From the NCBI GenBank assembly GCA_005406025.1, contig BGZK01000185.1, positions 248,001 to 312,000 on the forward strand: DNA of 64,000 nt, read 5' to 3'. The position numbers and the translations under genes are program-made. Shown in pieces: positions 37,021 to 50,240 of the stretch; positions within the stretch are counted from its first letter, which is position 1; each line of letters opens with the position of its first letter. The notes under the pieces were generated by a model. That model saw only the letters and a list, made by a program, of their open reading frames with translations, was not told the origin of the DNA and searched no databases. This DNA comes from Eumeta japonica. Taxonomy: Eukaryota; Arthropoda; Insecta; Lepidoptera; Psychidae.

Positions 37021-37907
37021 TACTAGTTTTTTAATATTTTTGTATAGACAAAGATATTAAAAAAATGTGTTTTTGAATTGTGTGACTAATGTAATGTTAT
37101 TACAAATTTTTGTGTAACATTTTCCACGATACGTGGACCTTAATTGTTAGCATTTCTAGGATTCACATTAATCACAACCAAAGCTATTTTCTGAATAAAT
37201 AGATTACAACTTTCGTTATTTAACAACGAATTGCACCAAAAGATAAAATACCGATTGTAAAATTAAACTTGACGTGTCAGAAAACTTGATGTATCAGATA
37301 ATGCTTGAACAGTATGTCAAATATGACGGTTAACATTTATCTATTACGTTTTTCAATTGATACAACTCGCAATTGATACCGACTTATTGGTTAATTTTAA
37401 AATAGGAAAGCGATTTGTTATAGTAGAAAACATTTGTCACTGCTGTTTGCAATCAATTTTCAAAAAATAATTAGCGTTAAATAGATGTAGATTAAAAAAA
37501 AGAAAAAAATCTAAGGTACACGCCACATTTAATATTTGATAAGAAAAAAAATCCAAACAGGTGAATAACGAAAAATTAAATTTACTTACTGCTTGAGTTC
37601 GCCACCAAAATTGCAATACTCCATTTGTGGAACGGAAGACTTTACTAAAATTATGTTTTTTTTAATTATAATTTAAAGGCACCGAATTATAAAGCCATTT
37701 TCAATACGTAACTACTTTCTGTAATTCTAAAGCTATAGTAAAAAAGGATAAAGTTACGAATTTTTTCACAAGTGATCATTTTTTTCATGTTGTTTTACAG
37801 TTGAATGACGGGAAAGTTTTCTAAATAGTTTTGATGTTTTTTTCGCTTTTATTAATTATATCATTTTTTGGTCGTGACGTAATGGTTTGCATCTGCACAA
37901 TGGTATG

Positions 37908-37948
37908 CATATTTTTTTGATTGTCTACACGACAATCAAAAAAATATG
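37908..37948. repeat. Perfect hairpin, 18-bp arms, 5-base loop
   Basis: CATATTTTTTTGATTGTC, loop TACAC, then the exact reverse complement. Confidence 0.95.
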
Positions 37949-39239
37949 ACGACGACAATACAGCGATAGAAATAGTCGGTAGCAAGAGACGAAAAAAAAT
38001 TTTTAATCATAAAGCACGCTCAAATTTTCGCAACATGAGTAGTGTAAAAAAAACCTATTTAATAGACTGATTGTATTACTGAGCGTGCAGAAGAATTGCA
38101 ATGCAGGTTTCTTAATATTAATATAACCTCAGGCTAATTTCCCGGAAGGGTAGGCAGAGACTATAGATTTCCACTAAAAATTCAACTCGGGTGCCAAATT
38201 AACATCAGACGCAAACTAACCATGCATACTTCAAAATGCAAATTACAATAATACATGAATTTTTGAAAAAGCGAACAGAAAACTTATACTGATCTCCTTT
38301 TAGAAGGAAATATGAATTTATAATGTGATAATGTGTAGAAAGCGATACATGTTTAGTACTTAACAATTTTAAACATATTGTTTGTACTACATTCACAGGC
38401 AAGGTTCATCAAAGTATTTATTTTATTTTCAATGCAAGTATTAGTTCATAATACGTATTGTGCACTTAAATTTAAATAAATATCCATTGACGTTAGACTT
38501 ACACACCGCAACTTCCGTATCCCGCATAGAATGTTGAAAGATTTTTAAAAAAATATTACTCAAATTACTACGCTATGAACTTATAGCGTTAAATTATAAA
38601 TTAAGTACTTTTCGTTAAATAAATACGTAGTTTGATGTAATAAATTAGAATAAAACATAAATTTCTGACGGGACGTGCCGTGCAGACGGACAATGCCAAA
38701 CAGAACCGACAGGGCCGTGTGCGTGTGACACCGGCGCGGTGTTAGCGGGCGCTGTCAACAAATGATTGTACCCTTCCGCTCTGTATCCCAGCGAGAACAA
38801 ATATATAGATGTTCTCCGTCAGGCTCGCAAAGCGAAAACGCCGCTGATGGAGATGAAAATGTGTAGCGAGCGGCTTTTTTGCTGATTTTTTTGGGTGGTC
38901 AGTGTAAAGAGGTCCTCGTCTTTATCCTGACCACAAAAAAAAAACTCGACACCGCTCGGCAGTTCCACTTGATCGTTGCTCAACTTCAACTTAAATCTTC
39001 AACTTGACGTCGCATGTGTTGTCATGCAGGTGGATTGTTAGTCCTCTTAGTCGAATAATAAATAGCTCACGTTCATCGCAACTTGTTTACCAGATTGTCA
39101 CATTTTTGTATGCATCATTTGCTGTAATGTCACATAAAAATAAAAAAAATAAGACATATTGTTTTTATATCCGTTTTAGTTACCAATATGCGATTTTAGT
39201 AAAATAAAAACTAGGATGATGGTCTCATGCATTTTTATT

Positions 39240-39975
39240 TTCTACTAGCGACCCGTTCCGGCTTCACACAGGTAGTAAAAGTCATCTGGCTATAATTATC
39301 TACATCGAGATGACTTCTGATGAATGGAAAGGAGCAGTCATGTGACGAAATTTTAGCAAATAGCTATAGATACAACATTTTACTACTCTAAAGAAAATGT
39401 TTTATATAAAATTTTTAGGAAAAATATGACACAAATTTTCCGTTTATTGTGGTAGAGCCATGCTGTGGTCAGCATTACTGCAGCACATAAAGCGGCCGTG
39501 TTGACCGGGGCAATACCACACTCTCACAGAATACAGGCGTTAAGTAAACATTTCTGTTGGTGAGTTTCGTCTGGTCTGGACTCCCCTCCATCACTTTATA
39601 ATCTCTCTTAGTCAACCGTCAGCCCTTACTCTCTCCATCAACTCACTCTTTCTTATGTTAAATATCCTATTACGAATCTATATTTTTACCCAAGATATCG
39701 GCAACGGACTGGTGATTCCTGGTTACAAGTATACATGGGCAGCGGTGACTGCGCGGTATACTCCGGTGGCTCGTGTGGTCATTTGCCCCTCGATAATGCC
39801 CTAAATAAAGACAAGAAAAAAAATATGTCTATCCAATCGCTACCAAACTCCACTGGATCACCCACTGGATTAATCTGAAGATTTCCTTAAAGTTTCAATA
39901 AAATCGGCCCAGCCGTTTTGGAGTCCATAGGGAATATACGTACAAATATTACCTTTTATGTATATAGATCAGTAT
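39240..39975 (+). repeat. Lepidopteran-style retroposon composite
   Basis: It begins 'ctagcgacccgttccggctt' and ends with 'cggcccagccgttttggagt' plus 'ttttatgtatatagat', the start and end words of very common lepidopteran retroposons. The middle (about 39450-39560) is the reverse complement of a family member at about 50120-50235 ('gtggtagagccatgc'). A 'ggcagcggtgactgcg' plus 'catttgcccctcg' tail at 39730-39800 resembles 54520-54630. It is probably nested copies without coding capacity. Confidence 0.55.
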
Positions 39976-41399
39976 TTTTTTTTGTCATAGAACTAACAGC
40001 TAAATGCCGTGTCACTTTCCAGGAATACTCTATTCAAGCGTTGGGTAACGGTACACAAAGTGACTGATTAAAGAATCGTTTTAATTTTAAGGTAAATATT
40101 GGATGTTTTGAAATAACTTTAAGAGTAAATATTATCATTTTATTATTGATAAAAAAAAAAAACACAAAATAAATTTTGTCAATACCCAATACTCACACTT
40201 TTTAATCATAAAATAAAACATTAAAATAAAGACAAGTAACGTTTACGATATCTCGAGTTATCTGCAAATCGTTGCTTCTAATACAATTACAAAAAACGAT
40301 CGGCTAAGTATGCCTTTGACGCACATGACAGGATCTCGTAGCTGATTCGTGTTACATAACAATAGATTTATATTTCCAAAACAAAAAGCAGAACACTCAA
40401 GCGCTGGTACGGAACACCCGGCATAAATGAAAAATCGAAATTTATGATTCTTGAAATAATTTAGAAATAAATATCAATAAATAAATATGGAGTAGAATAA
40501 ATAGAACATAAAATTTGTTAATAAAGTAAATACATTTTTGTTATTGTTCTTATTGTCATAATATATGAAGATTATAGATACAAAAATAGATGGATAAGCA
40601 AAGAAGTATATATATATGCGTGGCGCAACGCAAAGTCAGCAACGGCGCAAAGGAGGCGTGATGACTTGAGAGAGAGTCACGTTGTTTACGGTCACGATAG
40701 CCGCCGAGACGCGCCGGTAGGTGATTTACACGAAAATTGTTTTAAACCTGACCCAGAGCGCAGAGTATTTGCAGCACATTGAATACCGGCCAAGTGGCAG
40801 TGGAACTTATGCTTGCAATTTTCCGCATCAGGAATGAAATCGAAGGATGTTTACAACTTCATTGCTATCAAGGAGTAATCAGAAATTAAGTTTGCCAATC
40901 AACTTATGCTTTGAAATTCTACTCGGTTAGGTAATGGCGGTTGAGTCGAAATTGTAGAAATGGCGTACAACCAAACGAGAGACAGAAGGGTAATAAATTA
41001 ATAAGGAAACAGTAGTGATCGGTCATTGCATTAAATAAATATTGTCCTCCATAGTTCGGTGTTCAGCAAAAGGAAAAACTTTGGGATTGAAAAATTCCAT
41101 CAGAACTGCATGATACCCGTTTTGGACGCAATACACAATAGATTTCAGACTCCAACGCTTCTGGTCCCGGCACTTATGACTGCGCAGTCGGCGGTAGAAC
41201 AGTAGTTCCTGTAATAAAATCTTTTCATATTTTATATCAAACGTGAATCTGATACAACGATGTTTTGTCAGAATGATATTACATAATGACAGCTTGTTTA
41301 ATGAAAACTTAAAACTTATTTATATAATACATTCTATAATACAAAATTCCACGAAATTCATTCATTTTATTAAATTCCATTCATTATCGGAATTCCCGT

Positions 41400-41620
41400 G
41401 ATTTACTAAAACTAAAATGAATTATAAAATTGGAGATTGGCGACGAACGTCGACATCAATGTGCTCTCTGAGGTACGAAGCGAATGGATTAATTCTTTCA
41501 TAGTTTTAATTTTCGACTGAATTTGCCCCTCAGTTTTGGTCGCGAGGTAACGCTCTTAACCACTGACCCACCATCGCTTGCACGTGTATTCTGTATTAGC
41601 TTTCTCAAGCGGCGACATCA
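41400..41620 (-). repeat. SINE-like element with tRNA-like head
   Basis: The minus strand around 41580-41525 reads 'ggtgggtcagtggttaagag', close to a pol III box A (TGGCNNAGTGG type), followed by a body with 'agagagcacattgatgt'. No clean box B was found. Confidence 0.35.
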
Positions 41621-42979
41621 AGTAAATTCTTTCATCTTTAATTGACCGACCTTGCTGTCGACCTTTATGTTGATTTTTTACCTACTTTAGATTCTAATCC
41701 AGCCCCGCTTCTGATTCCAATTTCGGTTTCGGTCTAGATTTCGGTTCTGTTCAAAATGTACATGATACGAAATAAATAGCATCGCAACGGAGTAAAAACC
41801 ATCCTATATATTACTCCGGTGTATAAACTATTACCATATCAAATTCTGTCCAGTCATTTTCCCGAGTTCAGGAAAAACTTCACAGACAGGCACACACCCC
41901 GAAATCCTAAAAGAAGAACGTATTCTTTCAACGTTTCTTCTACATCCAGAGAAGTTTTTTAATATATTAAATGTACAGGTTTTTCATCTCCATCCTGTTT
42001 TGTCGTACGTGTAAATTGTATATATAAATTCATAGCTCTCTTCATGGACTTACTGTTATTATTTACACTGTTTAGGCAGAACACCAAGTTTAGCACAGGT
42101 GCAGCGTCACACACAAAGAGCACAACTTGGATCGTGTCAAGGAAATTTCGTATCCGATTTTACCTCTCGGTGCTTTGGTGCCGCCACAGATTTTATTTGT
42201 ACGGGACTATGCTTTAAGGTTATGTTTTGATTTAACGACGTTTTGGTAAATGCTTTTGACGCATACTTAATTTTGGTATTTTATCAATTTTTCTAAATCG
42301 TATTTATTCTGTCTGTTTTTTATTATTCGCTATATGTTATAAAAATAAACTTTTAACTAATTAATTGAAAACATTCATGTCTTTTAATCCATTATTTATA
42401 TTTTAATATTACATTTTTTTGGTCATTTTATGTAATATTAACTATTACTTATTGATATAGGTTACCTTTTCCAATATCGTATTGTGACTTGTATTTAACG
42501 CGTAATTTTTAAATTGTTATTATTGAAAGTTATATATCGAATTTAATGCAATTCCCGTACTAGAATTTAGGACGCCTCCATACGACTCATGAGAAAAGGA
42601 GAAATTAAAAAATCTGTCATTGCGTTCCAAGCACGCTGCTTTGACTTTGCGAAGAATTTTGACAAATTTGGGACTTCATTTATAATATTTATAAAAAACT
42701 TATTTTATACCCTATTAATTTCTTATAAATATTTACTTATAAATATTTTTATACCCTATTGATTACATTTACAAAAAAATATTAAAATGGTTAAGTGCTG
42801 CTGTAGAATGTTGGCGTTACGGACTAAAGTGGTTTAAGTTAAACCGTATCGACCAGACTGGTTTATAAAAAGCAATTTGGTTTTTGAGCGCGGAACATGA
42901 AGGCTATGAATCATGCGGCGGGGATGGAATCGGAAGAGAAAGTGCTTGAACGAGGGCAGAAAAGGAGGCTCTGACAAAA

Positions 42980-43032
42980 GGGAATTATATTATAATTCCC
43001 GTCAAGTTTATAAGGGATTATAAACTTGACGG
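42980..43032. repeat. Two abutting perfect palindromes
   Basis: 42980-43000 has 10-bp arms GGGAATTATA/TATAATTCCC with a 1-base loop. 42999-43032 has 15-bp arms CCGTCAAGTTTATAA/TTATAAACTTGACGG with loop GGGA. They share the CC at 42999-43000. Confidence 0.95.
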
Positions 43033-43165
43033 CAACTCATTACGACGTAAAAAGACCAAACTTTTGGAGTGTATCTTCTGGCTACCGGCGTCAGTCTATT
43101 AAGAATCCTCGACCCATTTCTGAGAAGTTATTTGTCCAGGGTTACGTAGTTTAGCCACACGTTGG

Positions 43166-43212
43166 CGGGATGGGCATGCTCATCCCATTTAAAGAAGCTG
43201 TATTATTAACAC
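43166..43212. repeat. Further short inverted repeats
   Basis: A 20-base near-palindrome 'gggatgggcatgctcatccc' (about 43168-43187) is followed by AAGAAGCTGT ... ACAGCTTCTT with a 9-base loop. Confidence 0.75.
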
Positions 43213-45034
43213 AGCTTCTTCAAATTATTGATCAATACAGTATTAATCCATAAGATTCAAGAGTTTTAGTGAATTTCAGTCTGCCCTCTTTTATAACCAG
43301 GCACGGGCGCGTGACCAACAATAGCATGATTCAAAGGAAGCTATATACCGTTTATTATTGCCCTTTTAATAGCTCAAAACAACTAAAAAACATTATAATG
43401 AAATTTTTGACGTGGAACGCCTTTAAAATCACCCCGAAACATACGGGTATCAGGACAGAAAAGTCGACTGTAACGAGAAGGTCTACATCGTCTTACTACA
43501 ATAACTACAAAACTATTAGTCTTGAAAACATGAATTTAGTGTCTTTATTTAGCATATATATTCAGCTTGATGTTATGATCTAGAGTTAGCGCCGAGGCCG
43601 GACGAGGCGCTGGGGGACGACACTGCGTAGAATGACAGAAACCGGTATTGTCGCTCATTTCTATTTAGTATAACTCACGACTCACATGCGATAGCACGGA
43701 GATTCTTTTTATAGAGTTTAGTTAGGACAACCGATTAAAATGAAAATGAATGTAATCTGAAAAATAATTATAGCTAGAAATAACCAGGAATTGTATAAAA
43801 AATTATAAAAATTCAATATATCAGCCTCAGCCCATGCTAGAGCCAGCCGCAACTATCGATCTAGGCTATCGTCGGAAAGAGGGGGTTATGGGCATAAGTA
43901 CCCCAATATCCGGTGCTGAGCAAGTGGTATGATTTCAAGAGCGACACAAAGTTGCCACCGAGCGCCCAGTAGACGACGCCGACTTCGCGAGCAACTCTAT
44001 CGCTGTATCGCTGCTGTGCCTGTCGCCACTTAGTGTCTGTTTTATATTTAAATTTTGAAAACAAATTCACCTTATTTTCATTTCAATCTTGAATATTAAA
44101 AGCGTCTCGCTGACGTAGACGTTTCACGTTAAACCATTGGTCGTTTGCCCCGACACAGCCCCCCCTCCCGATATATTTTTATATTGTTTGGTAAAGTAAA
44201 TATGATAAACTTTAGTATTTATATTGCAGATCTTATCTACTATTATTTGATTGTGTATTGCAAATCGGCTTGTCTGTGAAGTGAACAAACATTGAAGCTT
44301 CAACTTTACGTCCAAAACTAATACATGTTATAAAAAAAATAAATAACTTCAAATATTAAAGAAACGACTAGATAAACATTGAAGATTGATAACCTATCTA
44401 TTAATGTCGCATTATCGAAATTTAAATTACGTATTAATTTTTTGTATATAAAATAATATCCTTCATAGAAAAATGTAAATGAAATAAGAAACAGAAGACA
44501 TTAGTCGTTAACAACTTTTAGAAGAGTTATCAGTATTGCCATGTCATAAATTTCAGTTTAAGTGCTGAGCCACGACTTGTATGCCAAACTGTATATAACG
44601 ACAAATAGGATTGCATCCACACGAGCTTACACGATCAAAACGATTTAACCTGGATAAAGTTATGAAATTATCTATTCACCTTTTACAATGACCGTATAAA
44701 ACACTTATACGCAGATGATCATTAACTTAACGAGCACCTAACCCAGCCCATGCAACCTCACCGAAGCTATTATGTTAATTATTCAAGCTTTATAAACAGA
44801 AAGAACATGCATTTCAAGATTATATAAAAGCATTAATGTCTATAGTGGTATCTTTTACCGACAGCGGGTATATTTCGCTTATATCATAATTAAAAAGCGT
44901 GCGATCATGAAAAATAATTGATGTATAAAAAAAAATTGGGTGCATGTACTTATGTACGCGCGTGAGAAGTTACACTTCTTTGGCATCATTAAAAAATAGT
45001 TTTTAATTGCATGCAAATAATTAATTACAATAAA

Positions 45035-46293
45035 GGGTTGCGTCGTTTAATTACGGAGTTCCCATGGCCATCTTCCAGCTCCATCATCAGACGCTGATTA
45101 CCATATAGTATCAAAGTACTCGTCAAGACGAATCAAACGAGCCCAAACTCGATGGGGTTGCGTCGTTTAATTACGGAGTTCCTATGGCCACCTTCTAGCT
45201 CCATCATCAGACGCTGATTACCATATAGTATCAAAGTACTCGTCAAGACGAATCAAACGAGCCCAAACTCGATAGGGTTGCGTCGTTTAATTACGGAGTT
45301 CCTATGGCCATCTTCCAGCTCCATCATCAGACGCTGATTACCATATAGTATTAAAGTACTCGTCAAGACGAATCAAACGAGCCCAAACTCGATGGGGTTG
45401 CGTCGTTTAATTACGGAGTTCCTATGGCCACCTTCTAGCTCCATCATCAGACGCTGATTACCAGTATCGAAGCTCCAAACTCGATGGGTTGCGTCGTTTA
45501 ATTACGGAGTTCCTATGGCCATCTTCCAGCTCCATCATCAGACACTGATTACCATATAGTATCAAAGTACTCGTCAAGACGAATCAAACGAGCCCAAACT
45601 CGATGGGGTTGCGTCGTTTAATTACGGAGTTCCTATGGCCACCTTCTAGCTCCATCATCAGACGCTGATTACCATATAGTATCAAAGTACTCGTCAAGAC
45701 GAATCAAACGAGCCCAAACTCGATGGGTTGCGTCGTTTAATTACGGAGTTCCTATGGCCACCTTCCAGCTCCATCATCAGACCCTGGTTACCATATAGTA
45801 TCAAAGTACTCGTCAAGACGAATCAAACGAGCCCAAACTCGATGGGTTGCGTCGTTTAATTACGGAGTTCCTATGGCCACCTTCTAGCTCCATCATCAGA
45901 CGCTGATTACCATATAGTATCAAAGTACTCGTCAAGACTAATCAAACGAGCCCAAACTCGATAGGGTGGCGTCGTTTTAATTACGGAGTTCCTATGGCCA
46001 CCTTCTAGCTCCATCATCAGACGCTGATTACCATATAGTATCAAAGTACTCGTCAAGACGAATCAAACGAGCCCAAACTCGATGGGGTTGCGTCGTTTAA
46101 TTACGGAGTTCCTATGGCCACCTTCTAGCTCCATCATCAGACGCTGATTACCATATAGTATCAAAGTACTCGTCAAGACGAATCAAACGAGCCCAAACTC
46201 GATGGGGTTGCGTCGTTTAATTACGGAGTTCCTATGGCCACCTTCCAGCTCCATCATCAGACCCTGGTTACCATATAGTATCAAAGTACTCGC
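45035..46293 (+). repeat. 120-bp tandem satellite array, 11 units
   Basis: Unit starts (gggttgcgtcgtttaattac) lie near 45035, 45155, 45275, 45395, 45486, 45606, 45725, 45844, 45964, 46085 and 46205. The period is 120 (119-121) except unit 4 (about 91 bp, internal deletion) and unit 11 (partial, about 89 bp). Units 1-6 alternate between 'catcttccag' and 'caccttctag' variants, giving a 240-bp dimer. Units 7 and 11 carry 'caccttccag' with 'accctggtta', and units 8-10 are the 'caccttctag' type. No continuous ORF crosses the array. Similar words occur in lepidopteran dispersed repeats, so it may be an expansion of a retroposon-derived unit. Confidence 0.95.
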
Positions 46294-49200
46294 CAACACA
46301 GTCAATAAAGTTCAGTTTAAATTTTAAAAATTAAATAAATAAATTTTTATTTTCTTATATTAAATGTACATAAATTCCCTCATTATTCGAAATTCGAATT
46401 CTAAGCGGGCAGCTTCAATCTGTTAATTTTGCGTCACACAATCTTAAAATTTCACTCTCATCATTTTTTCATAACGCGCCTAAAGAAGTATAACTTCAAA
46501 AACTCAAATATTACTCAGTATCTTTCAAATCTATAAAAGAAAATACTGTATGCCAAATTTAAAGTTAAAAAGTCGAAATCTACAAAAGCACTTTTTTATT
46601 CTTTAAAATAATAAAATATCCCATAATGCAACATCACAATTTTATTACGTAATACATTTTTTTTTAAATTAAAATGTTACAAATGAAAAGCATAAAATTT
46701 ATATTAATTTAAATTTGATCACGTCACGGCCTAGGCCGGTGTTCTGTTGCGAGATCAAAGCTTTAATAAAGTTTTCTTTGCCGTAAAAAAAATATTACCT
46801 CGAGCCGAAACAGGTTCATTACTATATAATTTGAACTGTACAGCTCGCCTAGAATAATTTTCTCCTTATGAAGCTATATCCCGGTGAATAGCACCTTCGT
46901 TATTGCGAATTGTGAGCGGAATGAAACTGATTACGGCGCCATCTCTCGTTATTATTAACCATACGTAGTAGGGGTCTTTATTAATGCAATATCTTTAAAA
47001 TAAAATCCATGAAATTTTAACGCAGTCTTTGCGTTTTTGGAAAGATCGTATTGTCATTAAATTTTCAGACGTGTGGAGAGTGTTTTACAATTTCATTGAT
47101 TTCAATGGAAACATTATTATTGTTAATATATTTGGAGCACTTTACATTATGAAAAGGATATTGCCGATTATAAAAGCTATAATAACGACTTGAATAAACA
47201 CAAGGTCGCGACAGCACTCAGACGTTGTTATTTTAACAAGTTTTTAATATGTTGAAGATAATTAATTAATATTGCCTTAGTAGCATCATTGTAAAATGAA
47301 AATTTGGAGAGTGATATGAAAACAGGACAAAAAGTATCCTACTGGACGTATATCATAAAACTAAAGCTAAAATAAACATTACTAGTGTTTATTTCGCAAA
47401 TGATATATGATTTTAGATATGGACGTTTTGAAAAATAAGTTGACGCATATCTTTCAGTAAACGAAATATTCTCAATTCCACTATTTAATTCTTTATAAAC
47501 AGAATTAAATGTATGAAAATGAAATATTAAGATATGAATAAAAGTAAGTATTGATTAGTTGCATAAGCATGACAAACGAGCCAAATTTGAAAGAGGCTTT
47601 GCGCGTGGAGAATCCCATGTTTCACTCATGGATTTGCCCAACTTCCTTCTCTCTTTGATAATGGGTTAAAAAATTGGTATGACGAAATCAAAGTTTACTG
47701 TAAAGTTTTCCTAGATCTATTTCTAATAATTTCCTTAACATTGTCTTTATAAATAGACAAATACGTCCTGAAAGAAACTTTAATAAACAAAAATAATTAT
47801 TTTAATATTCTAGGAACAGACCTTTCAATTATAGATACCTTTTCCACTCCCTGAATGACGATCATAATCAGTCAATGCTTACTCATATTTCATCACGTTT
47901 TACAGCGTTGAATACAAAATTTGAAATTGATGTATATAATTATTTTATACTCCTCAATATTTGAATTAATTACAACTTTATACCTTGAACTAATCTTTCC
48001 TGAGAAATAGCGCCCGTTAGTGAGTCAGACGTGCGGTTATCAAGATAATGAAGTAACCGAGCATTTTAGTTGAGTTTGGCTTTTTATATTTTTCCTTATC
48101 ACCCACAAAAAGAGAGAAGTGTTGTAATTTTAACGAGTGTACTTGTGTGACAGTCTGTGGCATCGTAGCTCCCAAACGGATGAATCGAGTTCGATTTAAT
48201 TTCACTGTCTTCATCGAGAATGTTCTTAGTTATGACTTATGAAAATCTGTTCAACTGTTTGAAGATTAAGCTCTTTTCTAATTGACGAATGGATGGGAGC
48301 ATCTGCCACAGGTCTGATTGAATTGAATTTACTGTTCTGTGTTTTCAATGATATTGGAACAACGTAGCAACCTTAAACTGATGCTGCAGCATCACCTAGA
48401 ATTTAAACGGTATCCATCCCAAGGGGGTAAGATATCCAACATATCGTAGAGGTATTGTGTTTGGGTTCATTAGAATGGTTTCAATGAATAAGCTATAGAT
48501 AGATGGTGACTAGGATTTGATGATGAAATAGAAGAGAGAAATGGGGACAAATTGGTGAGTGACTCTGAGCTAATTCCACGCGTTCAATCAATATTAAATT
48601 TTGGTATATGACGTAGTACCCTTTGTGGCGAAACAGTGTATGAATATGTGAGGTGAATGAAAAATTAATGAGCGAACGAAATGAGTAAACCGATAAACCC
48701 AACTTGATATGGTATTGCGCTGAATATAAAATGCACCACGGGGTACGGTTCAAAAAACAGACTACAAACTGGAATCAAATAAATGAATGATGACGATTCG
48801 ACGTGATAAATTAGAGCGCTGAATAGAGTGTAGTATGGATGATACAGAATGCTACAGACTACAAAAACAAAAGAATACGAAGATAGTGTTTAGTGTATTT
48901 TAATTATTTGTTGTAGTTTTAAGTCAGATGTGAATTTTATTGTAAACACAATAATATAGTTCAAAACTAGAGTATCAAAGTCCTGCTTCTCAGTTTTTAA
49001 AGTTTTGCTAAAAACAATGTTTTATGAGGATTACTAAAGAGCTTTCTTTGGTTGAGATCACAAAAAGCAACATCTTTCAAGTTTTTACGTGATATCAAAC
49101 TACTTAAACTTAGCCTTTTGCAAAAGTATTTATTCCTGAATAAACTACAGCTTTTTCTACTATAGTACCCTGCAACTTATGGAGAGTCGTCTATCGTAGC

Positions 49201-49980
49201 GTGTCTGCAAGTAATTATATAAAGGTTGAAAAGAGCGAAATAAAACTGAAATAAAAAAATTTAAAAGCCTTTGCACAAACAGAACTTGCAAAAAAGTAAT
49301 ACATATTGTCCCTTTAAGTTTCACATGAGCAGTCGGTAATATTTTGATCCAACCGCCGTCGTGTGGGGTGACCGTTAAGTAAATAAATAAGGTAACAGAA
49401 TGTAATTAAAATTAATAAAATATGGTATTTGACCATTAAGTCTAAGTCTAAATTTGCTTACTTAGAATAACTTGTAAAATATAAAGTACCGTCGACGATG
49501 TCCGATCTCACGTGCTTGCCTTTCGCGGCGCCGCACTTAGTCGCACCCCGCGCGCCTAACTTGTGAAAACTTCACGCTAGCTATTTTATGCTGTGGATGC
49601 GGAACGCGCAGGAGTAGAAGACATGACGCCAAAATAACTAGGCTTATATCCAGAAATAACGCATTTACACTATTATAGGAATGACAGATGCTGTTAACTG
49701 CCTATTCTCATTAGTCGACGCTTCGTTAAAAGTATTATTACCTACTATTTATTTTAAGAATAAAGGGACATACGTATATTTTTACTATTTATAGGCTTTA
49801 TTTGTTTTATGGGTTTTTAAAATTGTAATTTAAATTTTATTAAACTATTATAGATCCATCTATTTTAAATTCATCCATTATTATCTTCGTAATGGATTTT
49901 TTAAACTGTATATAAACATTTTCTTATAAAACTTTGAAGAAGGTGAAAACACATGCAAGCTATTAGAAAGTAGTTGATTA
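46294..49980. other. Non-coding AT-rich stretch
   Basis: No gene was recognised. Short frames at 48017-48214 and 48493-48753 lack motifs. A CpG-richer patch lies at about 49495-49610. Confidence 0.5.
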
Positions 49981-49984
49981 CCGT

Positions 49985-50240
49985 TGCCCATGGACATTTG
50001 CACAGCCCAGAGCGGTCACCAGTGCCTTGTCGGCTTTTTGGGAAGTAATAAGATATTTAATGAAGGGGAAAGTAGGTTGTTGGACAGAGAATGTGCGCTT
50101 CCGGAACTTTCATTCACTAGACAAAATGCACTAGCAGAAACTGCTACTTTACGTCTGTAATCTATGAGAGTGTGGTATCTCGCCGGTCCATTTTGCTGCT
50201 GCAGCCAAGTCGATTATAGCATGGCTCTACCACAGTAGAA
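49985..50240 (+). repeat. Dispersed retroposon tail related to 39.45-39.56 kb
   Basis: 'agtgtggtat', 'gctgctgcag' and 'gcatggctctaccaca' occur in the same order as in the reverse complement of 39450-39560. The upstream part ('ttaccgttgcccatggacat') is also typical of lepidopteran repeats. Non-coding. Confidence 0.5.

Larger units (their letters stand above)
36811..39230. other. Non-coding AT-rich stretch
   Basis: No gene was recognised. Two perfect hairpins (36995-37020 and 37908-37948) and a moderately GC-rich patch (about 38665-38900) are the only structure seen. Confidence 0.5.
39976..45034. other. Non-coding AT-rich stretch
   Basis: No gene was recognised. It holds a CpG-richer patch near 40610-40720, a SINE-like block at 41400-41930 and a cluster of palindromes at 42980-43225. 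A frame at 43861-44070 (minus) is preceded by an 'aaaacag' acceptor-like site, but its product ('KWRQAQQRYSDRVAREVG') is not one I can assign and may be a repeat. The 104-codon frame at 43269-43583 has no recognisable motif. Confidence 0.45.

Noticed and set aside
43269..43583. 104-codon plus frame
   Set aside because: No homology recognised, mixed composition, no splice signals; length alone is not convincing in repeat-rich DNA.
43861..44070. Exon candidate after 'aaaacag'
   Set aside because: No known motif and ends in an apparently repeat-like GC stretch; not enough to call a gene.
45035..46293. CRISPR array
   Set aside because: Units are tandem 120-mers without unique spacers, in eukaryotic DNA; it is a satellite.
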